From: Aliikangiella coralliicola
GTDB taxonomy: Bacteria > Pseudomonadota > Gammaproteobacteria > Enterobacterales > Kangiellaceae
NCBI RefSeq assembly: GCF_007004725.1
Contig: NZ_ML660160.1
Span: forward strand, 248,001-312,000
DNA length: 64,000 nt
Direction of reading: 5' to 3'
The notes below the pieces were generated by a model. The model was not told the origin of the DNA. It did not search any database and saw only the letters and a list, made by a program, of their open reading frames with translations. Positions 19,717-28,376 of this stretch are shown here, piece after piece (the first letter of the stretch is position 1; every line of letters starts with the position of its first letter). A program made the position numbers and the translations under genes.

Positions 19717-20653
19717 TAGCAGGGCTCGAAACGCTATTGAAAAAACGCTACAAATTTGGATAAATTGTGGCCCCAAAAAAGCCTCAACGACTGTTTTGCA
19801 CAAGAAGTCTGACTGAGTATATTGTCAGCCTTCCTGCAGAAATAAATATTAGTGTGTATTACTAATACAAATGCCTATCTATCCTGCCTGCGAGTTGCTA
19901 AAAACTGATGCAAATATATCGGCGCTTTTAATTTGGAGACAAACCATAAAAGTCGTAGCGAGCTTTTGTTGGTATCGGGTAATGCTGAACCCAGCGGTAT
20001 TATTCATGTGAAAAGGGAAGTTCAGGATAACGTTGAAATACTTATTTTTCAGCATACGACTGATTATATAAAAGTGAATTGAACAAGTGATTGAAAATCA
20101 AAATTGAAATTTTTAAAGAACCAGTCGAATTTATTTTCTGCGATGAAATGAATAAATGAGTTTTCTACCGCCAGGAGGCTGTTCGTTTATTCGGTTTTTC
20201 AAATTTTCTATCAATTTCACCGAAAGTTAGCGTGAAAAAGATGTTTTTTTAAACCTTGTGTTTGAGTAATAAAGTACTATTGACTTGCAATGGGGGAAGG
20301 TCTGTTTTTCAATAGGCTGAAAATATTTTTTTATAATGATAAATGTTTAGATTTGTTGTGATTATTTCTCTGTTTTTTTGTGATTTTTTAACGCTTTTTT
20401 GCAAAGTTTTACCAAGTTTATCTCACTTCCAATTAATTCAAAAAATATCTCATATGTTATGTAATGCAATAACAAAAAGATCGATATACTCCTAGTGGTC
20501 TTCAATTAATTTTAAGTTGTTTTTTCGACGAAGACTGAAGTTATTTAGCATTTTACGTTCTTCATAAAGCCTGCATTGATCGCATAAGATTCAACTCGCG
20601 ATATAGCGTTTGAACGACACTTTTTTGAAATCTCTAACTAAGGGAGAGAATGA
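19717..20653. other. Long AT-rich intergenic region, 937 bp
   Basis: No convincing gene is present. A stop-to-stop frame of about 57 codons (roughly 19911-20083, ending ...DNVEILIFQHTTDYIKVN) lacks a credible start and ribosome-binding site and could be the remnant of a decayed gene. The right half is very AT-rich with many T runs. It must contain the promoter of the protease gene at 20654, but I cannot assign it. Confidence 0.5.
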
Positions 20654-22693
20654 ATGAAATGTTTAATAAAATATAATTTATTAGCTGTTATAGCAACAAC
20701 ACTTATGTTTTTTTCTGCTCAAAGTTTTGCAACTAGCGTTACAAAAATGCAAACGTTAAATAGCACAATTAATGCGCCAAAAAGACCCTGGGCAGGTTCT
20801 GTTTTAGGCTATGTTTGGAATGATCGAAATGGAAATGGCGTACGTAATTTTGGTGAACGCGGTCTTAAAAATGTTATCGTTTATGTTGACGCTAATGATA
20901 ATGGTATACGTGACTCCGATGAAGTTTATGCAATGACCAATCGTTTGGGAATATACACGTTAGGCGATCTGCCAGAAGGCGATCATAACATTCGTCAAGA
21001 AGTCGCATTTGGTTGGCGAAACGTATCCGGTGGTCGAGGCAATGAAGTGTCGCCGACAGTGATTGCAAACCCGGTAAATAGCGAACAACAAGATCTTATA
21101 GCACCAAGAATTATCGGTGGTGACGAAACAGAAATTGGAGAGTATCCCTTTATGATTTCTGTTGGGGTCATGAGTCCCTTGGGTTTTCGTCATTTTTGCG
21201 GCGGAACGCTTATCACTGATCGTTGGGTAGCTACTGCGGCTCATTGTTCTGTGGGAGCCAATCCCGCACAACTTGCGGTTGTAGCAGGAACTAATAATGT
21301 TCAAGATGGTAGCGGGGAATTACTCAGTGTTAAAGAAGTGTACGTTCACCCGGATTATGCCGCGTTTCCAAGTGAACCTGGTGCTCCCTTTGGAACAGTT
21401 GCTGGATACGACATTGCTTTATGGGAGCTTTCTGAGCCAGTAGACTTGCGTAAAAGTGGCCTACAATCAATCGCGATGCTTTCACCTGAAAACGCAGAAC
21501 TTGCCAAAGTTGACACACTAGCGACTGCTGTTGGCTGGGGAACTAGCAACCTGAGCAGCAACTTACTACAAGACGTGCACTTACCTGTTTACGACGATCA
21601 AAGTTGTCATGATGTTTATTTCAATGCGGTCAACTTTGAAACGCAAATTTGTGGTGGTACGCCGGAAGGTGGCATCGATGCTTGTCAGGGCGACAGTGGC
21701 GGACCACTTTTAGTCAGAGACTTTAAATCGAAAAAATGGAGTTTAGCGGGGATCACCAGCTATGGAAATGGTTGTGCACTTCCGGGAAATCCTGGGGTTT
21801 GGGCAAGAGTTTCGGAATTATCTGATTGGGCGAAAAGCGTCGCCGTTGAACCGTCAAGAGTACATCAAGTTACAGTACGAAATGGAAGAAGTTACATTGC
21901 TGTTTTCGGCAATCAAGAAACTCGTTATGAGCCAACTCAATCAATTAAACCAAGATGGCAATTGGTTAATTCAACTATCACTAACGACCCAGACCAAGGC
22001 CTGATTTTTGATTATCGAATTCTGGATGAGTCAAAGCGAGCGAGAGAATTTGAATGTGGTGCAGATGCTGATGGCCAGGGGCCATTAGGACCGGTTACTT
22101 CGAATTGCGTGGTTGGGGTAAATCAAATTGTCGCACCGCCTCTTACAGATGGCGTTTATTTGCCGAGCCTTACTGCCGAGCTAAACGAATCTAATTTTTC
22201 GCGGAATAGTACTATCATTGTCGGTACGCCGCCTGAAACGAGTGCGACTGGTCAGTTGACTGCAGATGATGAAACCGACCCTGACTTTCCATTTGCGCCT
22301 TTTTATATCGACTATTTCGATATTGCAAATCTGAGTAATGAAAAAGCGATTGTGATCAGAGTCGACTCTACGGGGTTTGACGGATTTATCGGTCTTTATG
22401 ATCGCGATGTTAGAGAGGCAAATGGCGGCGGTGGCGTCCTCAACTTTTTCTTTTCGCCATTTGTCGGCGGAACTGCCGAACTTATTTTCTTTCCTGATCC
22501 CGATATCAATTACCTGATAGGGGTTTCATCATTTAATCCTGAGGAAGTCGGAGATTATACCGTGACACTTGTTAATGATGGTTTGGCAGAGCCGACTGTT
22601 ATTTCTTCTCCGGTAGCCGGATTAACGCAACATAGAACATTTCGTAAGTTACCAACAACGAGAGTGATCATCCCCGCACCTATTCAGCAGTAA
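20654..22693 (+). CDS. Secreted trypsin-like serine protease (S1) with SdrD-B-like N-terminal domain
   Basis: A 679-residue protein with a signal peptide (about 1-26). Residues about 48-125 form an SdrD-type B domain (GYVWNDRNGNGVRNFGERGL, calcium-type NDNGIRDSDE loop). After R152 the sequence IIGGDETEIGEYPFM marks the zymogen cleavage point. The catalytic triad is H197 (TAAHC), D253 (GYDIALWEL) and S348 (CQGDSGGPL). D342, six residues before the serine, sits at the base of the S1 pocket and predicts cleavage after Arg or Lys. The C-terminal part (about 540-660) is a beta-rich domain like bacterial pre-peptidase C-terminal (PPC) domains. There is no GlyGly-CTERM, unlike the other secreted proteins here. 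GGGAGAGA precedes the start. The gene stands alone and faces a hairpin terminator. Confidence 0.93.
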   Translation: MKCLIKYNLLAVIATTLMFFSAQSFATSVTKMQTLNSTINAPKRPWAGSVLGYVWNDRNGNGVRNFGERGLKNVIVYVDANDNGIRDSDEVYAMTNRLGIYTLGDLPEGDHNIRQEVAFGWRNVSGGRGNEVSPTVIANPVNSEQQDLIAPRIIGGDETEIGEYPFMISVGVMSPLGFRHFCGGTLITDRWVATAAHCSVGANPAQLAVVAGTNNVQDGSGELLSVKEVYVHPDYAAFPSEPGAPFGTVAGYDIALWELSEPVDLRKSGLQSIAMLSPENAELAKVDTLATAVGWGTSNLSSNLLQDVHLPVYDDQSCHDVYFNAVNFETQICGGTPEGGIDACQGDSGGPLLVRDFKSKKWSLAGITSYGNGCALPGNPGVWARVSELSDWAKSVAVEPSRVHQVTVRNGRSYIAVFGNQETRYEPTQSIKPRWQLVNSTITNDPDQGLIFDYRILDESKRAREFECGADADGQGPLGPVTSNCVVGVNQIVAPPLTDGVYLPSLTAELNESNFSRNSTIIVGTPPETSATGQLTADDETDPDFPFAPFYIDYFDIANLSNEKAIVIRVDSTGFDGFIGLYDRDVREANGGGGVLNFFFSPFVGGTAELIFFPDPDINYLIGVSSFNPEEVGDYTVTLVNDGLAEPTVISSPVAGLTQHRTFRKLPTTRVIIPAPIQQ

Positions 22694-22708
22694 CTTTTCT
22701 CGGTGAAA

Positions 22709-22736
22709 CTCTCCTCGCATCTTTATGCGGGGAGAG
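22709..22736. terminator. Hairpin between convergent genes
   Basis: CTCTCCTCGCAT (22709-22720) pairs over 12 positions (one G-T pair) with ATGCGGGGAGAG (22725-22736) around a 4-nt loop. It lies 15 nt after the protease stop and 12 nt from the end of the convergent glycosyltransferase gene. No T run follows, so it may work as a bidirectional mRNA end or 3' stabiliser rather than a strict intrinsic terminator. Confidence 0.65.
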
Positions 22737-22747
22737 CCCGTCTCCAA

Positions 22748-23959
22748 TTATTGTTCTCTTAAGGTTTCGATTGTGCCAAAATAATGTTCTAGTGCCTGCC
22801 TGACCAAAACATCAATTGACCAATTATTTTTAAATAATTTTTGGCAATCGATTTGTTGGGCTGGTAAGTTTTTACTCATTACTGCCCTTAGGGATTGAAG
22901 AAATTCGTCCTCAGAGCCTCTTGACCATAAAGTTCCTACGGTGCCATTCCGTGTCAAAACTTTGAAGCTTGGTATTTGGGTTATTACTGGAACTGCGCCG
23001 CAAACCAGCGCATCCAACACTGCAATCCCCGATCCCTCGCGAGCACTACCCTGAACAAAGATGTCTGCCGCACTATAATAGTCTGCAATTTCTGAGTAGG
23101 GGACTTGCCCGATTAGAGATACTGCATTTTCGAGCTTCGAATTGCTTTCCATTTTCTTTTTCACTTGTGTTAATAATTCTTTGCTACGAAATAACATCAT
23201 GAGCTGTGCATCGGGGAAGTCAATTAGAAATTGTTCGAAACCAGCGAGTATTGTTAAGGGATCTTTATTGTGATTGAGGTTTCCGGTCCATAAAAGTAGC
23301 GGTTTTCCAGCAAAACCTAGTTTATGCTTCGATTTATTTTTGTCTCTTGGTATTAGAGTCGAAGAACACTCCATCAGCTCGGTTATCTTTGAGCTGCTCA
23401 TCGCTTTGACTTTTATCCAGGGTTCTGCGTGTGACTTAGTAGTAAAGAAAAAACGCGTGACCTTTCTGTTGGCTGTTCTGTTAAATAGATGAGGCAGTTT
23501 TTGTAAAGGTCTTTCTGCGTGGTGTTGAACAAAATAACGTACACCTTCATTGAGTGAGTGGGTGAGATGTAACACACTCATCGGAAATATCAGCCCATTA
23601 ATGTGAATAGCGACCTGGTGCTCAGGTGAAGTTGCTTCCAGTGCGGAAAGTGGTTGGGTATCAGAAAATAACACTTGTCTAGCATAGTTAATAATTCTTC
23701 GATTGAAACTCAACGCGCAATGATAGAAAGATAGTCTGGGCGGCAAGGTGTCACTAACAAAAAAATATTGAACGTCATTAGATTCGAGCTGTTCATCTGT
23801 TTTGAAACGCTGAAATACAGAAACTTTTACGTCTTTTTTGCGACAAGCGTTTGCCCAGGCCGGGAGCATAAAATAATTTTCTAAAAGTATTTTCGGGTTA
23901 TTAATTTCGCTCTGATACGCGTAGTTAACGAGTATCAAGTGTTTTTTGCTTTCAGCCAA
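22748..23959 (-). CDS. GT-B glycosyltransferase (family 4-like)
   Basis: A 403-residue protein with the two-domain GT-B layout. The C-terminal half shows the family-4 nucleotide-sugar pattern: KPLLLWTGNLNHNKDPLTIL (about 225-245), SAADIFVQGSAREGSGIAVLDALVCGAVPVI (about 310-345). The latter carries the E-x7-D/E acidic motif. It transfers a sugar from an activated donor to an unknown acceptor. The start is TTG 23959, with GGGGGA about 4 nt upstream and no in-frame ATG nearby. It is divergent from the methyltransferase at 24144 and probably belongs to the same glycan or glycolipid region. Confidence 0.82.
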   Translation of the reverse strand: MAESKKHLILVNYAYQSEINNPKILLENYFMLPAWANACRKKDVKVSVFQRFKTDEQLESNDVQYFFVSDTLPPRLSFYHCALSFNRRIINYARQVLFSDTQPLSALEATSPEHQVAIHINGLIFPMSVLHLTHSLNEGVRYFVQHHAERPLQKLPHLFNRTANRKVTRFFFTTKSHAEPWIKVKAMSSSKITELMECSSTLIPRDKNKSKHKLGFAGKPLLLWTGNLNHNKDPLTILAGFEQFLIDFPDAQLMMLFRSKELLTQVKKKMESNSKLENAVSLIGQVPYSEIADYYSAADIFVQGSAREGSGIAVLDALVCGAVPVITQIPSFKVLTRNGTVGTLWSRGSEDEFLQSLRAVMSKNLPAQQIDCQKLFKNNWSIDVLVRQALEHYFGTIETLREQ

Positions 23960-24143
23960 AATTCCCCCATCCGAATTTATCGTTCCTTTCTTTATTTTCT
24001 GACGAATGATCTCTGCAGCTTAATTAGAATATGGCAGAAATGCAAATAAGGTCAAAACCTTTCATTTATTTTGTGTAACTATTAAGGTAGGTGAAATTAA
24101 AGTTAAATTTACATTTGAAGTTAGGCTAATTATAGTAACTATT

Positions 24144-24965
24144 ATGTGTATAGAGTTGAATTTTAATACACTTCACAATAACTCAACGGGTTTAGCAATG
24201 AAACAGTTAAATAAACTAGTCAATGAAAATTCTGCGATAATCTATTTAAGTGAACCTATAGACGATGTTTTTGAAAAGGCTTATGTAGAGACGCGAATTA
24301 AGGAGGAGAGAATTTTAACTGATGAGCAGGTATCTGAACTACCGAGAGTTTCACCTGATAACGCTCACCACCGTGAATGGCAGATACGAGAGCATTCAGC
24401 TCAAAATGTTGTGAAGTATTTTCGTAAATTTGACTGTAGTTGTTCGGATTGGGTTTTGGATATCGGTTGTGGTAATGGCTGGTTTAGTCATTTACTAGCA
24501 GAGAATATTGAAGCTAATGTATTGGCTGTTGACATTAACAGGTTGGAATTAGAGCAAGCCGCCAGGGTTTTTAGTCGAAAAAACCTCTATTTTGCTTATT
24601 TAGATTTATTTAGTGGTGTTCTTGAGCCAGGGCAGTTTTCGTTAATTATATTTAATAGTAGTTTCCAATATTTTCAAGATCCTGATTTGGTACTAGAACA
24701 ATGCTTGCCGTTATTAGCACCTTCGGGAGAAATTCATATTATCGATTCTCCATTTTATGAGCAGGAGAAAATAGCCGCGGCGAAATCTAGAACAGAAGCT
24801 TATTATCAGCAGTTAGAAACGGAGAAAATGATTGCGTTTTATCATCATCACAGTCGCACACTTATTGAACGTTATAACGCTAAAATTTTTTACCAACCTT
24901 CAAAGAATAAAGCCGTTCAGACTGAGATATGCTCACCTTTTCCATGGATAATGATAACACAATGA
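24144..24965 (+). CDS. Class I SAM-dependent methyltransferase
   Basis: A 273-residue protein with motif I VLDIGCGNGWFSHLL (about 108-122), the acidic end of strand 2 (VLAVDINRLE) and a post-II block LIIFNSSFQYFQDPD. The substrate is not predictable. The given start lacks a ribosome-binding site; ATG 24198 (MKQLNKLVNENSAII...) is equally possible and would give 255 residues. Its stop overlaps the next gene's start as ATGA, so it is translationally coupled to the glycosyltransferase at 24962, suggesting both modify the same molecule. Confidence 0.82.
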   Translation: MCIELNFNTLHNNSTGLAMKQLNKLVNENSAIIYLSEPIDDVFEKAYVETRIKEERILTDEQVSELPRVSPDNAHHREWQIREHSAQNVVKYFRKFDCSCSDWVLDIGCGNGWFSHLLAENIEANVLAVDINRLELEQAARVFSRKNLYFAYLDLFSGVLEPGQFSLIIFNSSFQYFQDPDLVLEQCLPLLAPSGEIHIIDSPFYEQEKIAAAKSRTEAYYQQLETEKMIAFYHHHSRTLIERYNAKIFYQPSKNKAVQTEICSPFPWIMITQ

Positions 24966-26086
24966 AAATTCTCATTGTGGTGCCGGGCGGTGTTCATCCC
25001 AGCGGAGAAGTGAAGGTAATACCTGCATTGTTATCATTATTGAAAACACTTAGTGTGGAGAACGAGGTTTGTATCATCGCACTGAATCAGCACCGCGAAT
25101 TAACCGAATATTACTTACATGGTTGTCTGGTGATTTCTTTACCAAATGTCCGATTCAGAAATATCTTTAGTGCTTACAGAATTGCTATCGCTCGCATGAA
25201 TCATTACAGATTCAAACCTGAAGTAACTCATAGCTTTTGGTTAGGGTCTCCAACGATATTCGCCGCAATGCTCTGTAAGAAGCTAAAAGTTCCACTCTTA
25301 GCGAGTATTGCTGGTGGAGAGTTAGTGAATATCTCTAAAATTAGATACGGTGGTTATAGAAGTTTCCTAAGCCGTTACTTAATCAAAAAGAGCATTAAAA
25401 TGGCGCAGGCTAGCAGTTGTGGTTCTAATTACTTGCAGTCGATAGCAGTCGATACCGTTAACATCAGAGCGTCATTAATTCCTCTGGGCATCGACCGCGA
25501 GTTTTGGCCTTTCAAAGTATGTGAAGATAAGGCTGAAAATCGGTGGAATTTGTTGCAATTGGCATCGATTAACCGAGTTAAAGATCCCTGGTTGATGCTT
25601 GAGGTAGTTAAACATCTAAAGCAATTGGGTTTACCATTCCATTTGAATTGGGTTGGAGGGGACACGCTAAATGGAGAAATTCAAAAACTAGCTGAAAAAA
25701 TGGGCTTAACGGAGTTCATTAGTTTTCATGACTTTGTAAAACAAAAAGAACTAAAACAAATGATGGCGGAGCAACATTTTGTGATTCAAACTTCCTATTA
25801 CGAGTCTCAAGGTATCGCTCTCGCTGAAGCTTGTAGCCAGGGAGTATGCCCGGTAGGCACCAGTGTCGGTTGGCTAAGTGATTTACAACTTGGTTTAGAC
25901 TTTCCCAGAGAAATACTAGCAGATAAGATCGCGACCCAGATTGTTCATTTAACCAATGCTCCTGAAGAGCGTCAAAAACGCGTTTTAAAAGCTCAGTCAT
26001 GGATAAAAAAGAACGATGTGACCATAACTGCACAAAAATTCATTGACAGTTACAACGAAATATTAACTCGATATGAGCACGCTTAA
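24962..26086 (+). CDS. Glycosyltransferase family 4
   Basis: A 374-residue GT-B enzyme starting MKILIVVPGGVHPSGEVKVI, a typical N-terminal nucleotide-fold strand and loop. The donor-site half includes LLQLASINRVKDPWLMLEVV and YESQGIALAEACSQGVCPVG with the E-x7-E motif. I choose the ATG at 24962 because it overlaps the upstream stop as ATGA; a longer frame back to 24929 adds eleven low-value residues. It is coupled to the methyltransferase before it and convergent with the methyltransferase gene that follows. Confidence 0.85.
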   Translation: MKILIVVPGGVHPSGEVKVIPALLSLLKTLSVENEVCIIALNQHRELTEYYLHGCLVISLPNVRFRNIFSAYRIAIARMNHYRFKPEVTHSFWLGSPTIFAAMLCKKLKVPLLASIAGGELVNISKIRYGGYRSFLSRYLIKKSIKMAQASSCGSNYLQSIAVDTVNIRASLIPLGIDREFWPFKVCEDKAENRWNLLQLASINRVKDPWLMLEVVKHLKQLGLPFHLNWVGGDTLNGEIQKLAEKMGLTEFISFHDFVKQKELKQMMAEQHFVIQTSYYESQGIALAEACSQGVCPVGTSVGWLSDLQLGLDFPREILADKIATQIVHLTNAPEERQKRVLKAQSWIKKNDVTITAQKFIDSYNEILTRYEHA

Positions 26087-26124
26087 CGGTTTAATAACAG
26101 TATTTTCCCATAGGAAGTTGGAGT

Positions 26125-26802
26125 TTAGTCGACTGAACACTTTGAAATTTCAAAGATGAAATTGTCTTCTAGTAGAAACTTTCTTTTTAAAACGATATTC
26201 AGGCTAAAATCATGGAGTCTCGCTATTTTTTTTATCCTGATTAAGTCGCATTCCTCGGACATAATCATGTAGACCTTACCGTTAACTTCACAATAATTGG
26301 AGAGCTCGCCAAAAAAACGCTCAAAATATTCATGAGATGCACCACAATACCAGGCTTGTTCGGCACTAGATTTTGGGGTTTTAGGATAGTAGGGCGGATT
26401 AACCACAATATAATCATAACGTTGCGTAACCTGGCTGAATAGATCAGATTGAAGGCTTGTTATGTTCAGCTTGTTTTCGTGTGCGTTTTTACGTGTATTA
26501 ACGACAGCAACTTCGCTTATATCAACTGCAGTAACCTTAGCGCCTTTTTTCGCGCCAACTAAAGACAAAATGCCAGAGCCCGATCCTAGATCGAGCAGTG
26601 TCTTATTTTTGAGAGGTAAATCATTAATGAAATCGGCAAATAACCTGGAACTGTAGAACAAACCCGGGTGAAACACGTCAACATCAACTTGCAGCGATAA
26701 ATTGTCATAGGAATACTGCCTCGGCGAAGCAAGGTAGATGAACTTAATATAAGGCTTTAGAGTATAGGTAAGTATGATTTTCAGTAGCTTTTTTATCATC
26801 AT
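26125..26802 (-). CDS. HemK/PrmC-like class I methyltransferase
   Basis: A 225-residue protein with motif I LLDLGSGSGILSLVGAKKG (about 70-88), AVDISEVAVVNTRKNA, and the NPPYYP motif (about residues 135-140). The [D/N]PPY motif marks enzymes that methylate amide or amine nitrogens (PrmC/HemK and N6-adenine types). No DNA-recognition domain is present, so a protein or small-molecule substrate is likelier. The N-terminus (LKIILTYTLKPYIKFIYL) is hydrophobic and may associate with the membrane. ATG-ATG at 26802 is preceded only by an A-rich stretch. Confidence 0.78.
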   Translation of the reverse strand: MMIKKLLKIILTYTLKPYIKFIYLASPRQYSYDNLSLQVDVDVFHPGLFYSSRLFADFINDLPLKNKTLLDLGSGSGILSLVGAKKGAKVTAVDISEVAVVNTRKNAHENKLNITSLQSDLFSQVTQRYDYIVVNPPYYPKTPKSSAEQAWYCGASHEYFERFFGELSNYCEVNGKVYMIMSEECDLIRIKKIARLHDFSLNIVLKRKFLLEDNFIFEISKCSVD

Positions 26803-27428
26803 TATTTTTCTTATTCTGGGGTGGTAAAATTTTGCGATAGCAATATCTTCATTTGATAGCGATAAGACTTTCGATAATTATTGTCCAACATTTTTTATAT
26901 TTACTTATTAAAAACTGTAACATTTGTTCTATACCCGTACTCTATTCTTAATAGACTACAATTAATGAAAATATTCCTTATTGTGAATTTGTCTGTGTTT
27001 AAGAGAACCGCAAATCTGTAGTATTAACTGTGTTATTTGACATATGATTTTTAAAACCAATCAAATTTCGCCGTTGGTTATGCAGGAGCGGCGATGTCGT
27101 ATTGTAAGCATTTTTTGACCGTGAAGTCGATTGCGTTGTAAAGCAAAGCATTTTTTGACAAGCGCTACATTTCTGGGCTTTTTAACTAGAATTTTAAGAA
27201 AAGCAAATTGATAAAGGACAACTGAAGTTTAACAGTTTAAAGACTTCACCGAGTGAAATATTTAAACGTGTTAATAAAATAAGCTTGGTCTTTTGGAAGA
27301 CTATGTAGACTTTAAAGCGCGGAAGTACAGAAAATGATAAATGCTGAACTAGTGGTGATAAGGTAGGAAAGAGTAGAAGCGAATCCGGCTGAATATAAAA
27401 GTATAAAAATACAGGTGCATAAAGAACA
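26803..27428. other. Long upstream region of the radical SAM operon, 626 bp
   Basis: No gene longer than about 25 codons is visible. It contains the 14-bp direct repeat AAGCATTTTTTGAC at 27106-27119 and 27146-27159 (40 bp apart) and a 15-codon frame with a good ribosome-binding site (27094-27141). I looked for a cobalamin riboswitch because B12-dependent enzymes follow, and saw no B12-box-like sequence. Its length suggests a regulatory leader. Confidence 0.5.
27094..27141 (+). CDS. Possible 15-residue leader or mini-precursor peptide
   Basis: ATG 27094 follows AGGAG (27084-27088) with 5-nt spacing, the best ribosome-binding site in this leader, and encodes MSYCKHFLTVKSIAL before TAA at 27139-27141. 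The two copies of AAGCATTTTTTGAC fall one inside and one just after the frame. It is upstream of genes that resemble peptide-modifying systems, so it could be a regulatory leader peptide or a tiny substrate, but chance is a real alternative. Confidence 0.22.
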   Translation: MSYCKHFLTVKSIAL

Positions 27429-28376
27429 ATGAATTATTCTAGTGTACGAACAGTATTAGGTGTACCCATTCACTTTTCTTGTGAAAGTAGGTCAATTCAT
27501 AGCATTATTTCTCAGATTTTTCCGCTAGAACATAAAGAGGTGGTTAGTGCTAATTACCAAATCTCAATTAATCATAGTTTGGTCGACTCTAAATCTTTAG
27601 ATTTTCCTGCTTTATTTGAGTTGAATGAGCACAAATTGGTTGGTCAGTCAGGAAACAACTGTTTCAAGGCCGATAGACTCAATAATATTGGCGAAGCTTT
27701 TGTATGTCAGCGTATGCTTAACAACGAATATGTATTACGTCATCAAGTGCTAAACACCCTTTGCTATTTTCTGTTGACTCACCATCATTTTTTACCCGTT
27801 CATGCTGCAAGCTTTCGGCTCAACCAACTTTTAGTATTATGCATTGGCTCAAGCGGTGCGGGCAAGTCAACACTTGCGATGGCAGCTAAGCATCGAAATT
27901 TAGTGGTGCTTGCAGAAGATATTTGTTTTGTCGGTGTAAGTAAGTCTGTCGGCCTGCGAGCTGACTGCAGAGAGTTTCATCTCTTTCCTGATAGCTATCG
28001 TTTATTTAACAATGACATCAATGCTCAAGCGGTAATGACTCATAACGGAAAACTAAAGCATATTATTGCTAATGATTCTAAACAATTCTCAACAGGCAAG
28101 GCGAATGGCAGTGCGTCAGAGTTGATTGTCGTCTTTATCAATTCAGACCGCTCTCAAAAGTCAGCGAAGTTTGAGCCTATTTCGACTAACAGTTATTTTA
28201 ATGACTTGCTATACCCCAAAGAAGAGGGGTTTGAATTATTTTCTAATGCGCGTTTGCCGGCAGTCCAATGGTTGAAAAAGAGTCCTTGTTTTAGCGCAAA
28301 TATTGCGGGCGATTTCAACCAATTCTTTGACAGTATTGAAAAAGTACATGATGAATTAATATGCGTCACACAATAA
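27429..28376 (+). CDS. HprK-like P-loop kinase
   Basis: A 315-residue protein with the P-loop of HPr kinase/phosphorylase C-terminal domains, CIGSSGAGKSTLAMAAK (about 138-153), followed by VVLAEDICFVG, the usual strand and acidic position. The N-terminal half is not the HPr-binding domain of classical HprK, and no PTS genes are near. 'HprK-related' kinases of this size occur in lasso-peptide and other peptide-modification loci, where they phosphorylate serine or alcohols. Here it heads a compact operon: its end overlaps the next gene by 16 nt. No good ribosome-binding site precedes the ATG. The substrate is unknown. Confidence 0.8.
   Translation: MNYSSVRTVLGVPIHFSCESRSIHSIISQIFPLEHKEVVSANYQISINHSLVDSKSLDFPALFELNEHKLVGQSGNNCFKADRLNNIGEAFVCQRMLNNEYVLRHQVLNTLCYFLLTHHHFLPVHAASFRLNQLLVLCIGSSGAGKSTLAMAAKHRNLVVLAEDICFVGVSKSVGLRADCREFHLFPDSYRLFNNDINAQAVMTHNGKLKHIIANDSKQFSTGKANGSASELIVVFINSDRSQKSAKFEPISTNSYFNDLLYPKEEGFELFSNARLPAVQWLKKSPCFSANIAGDFNQFFDSIEKVHDELICVTQ

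Noticed and set aside
26803-27428. Cobalamin riboswitch in the leader of the B12 radical SAM operon
   Set aside because: No B12-box-like sequence or matching pairing was seen by eye; only a short direct repeat and small frames are present.
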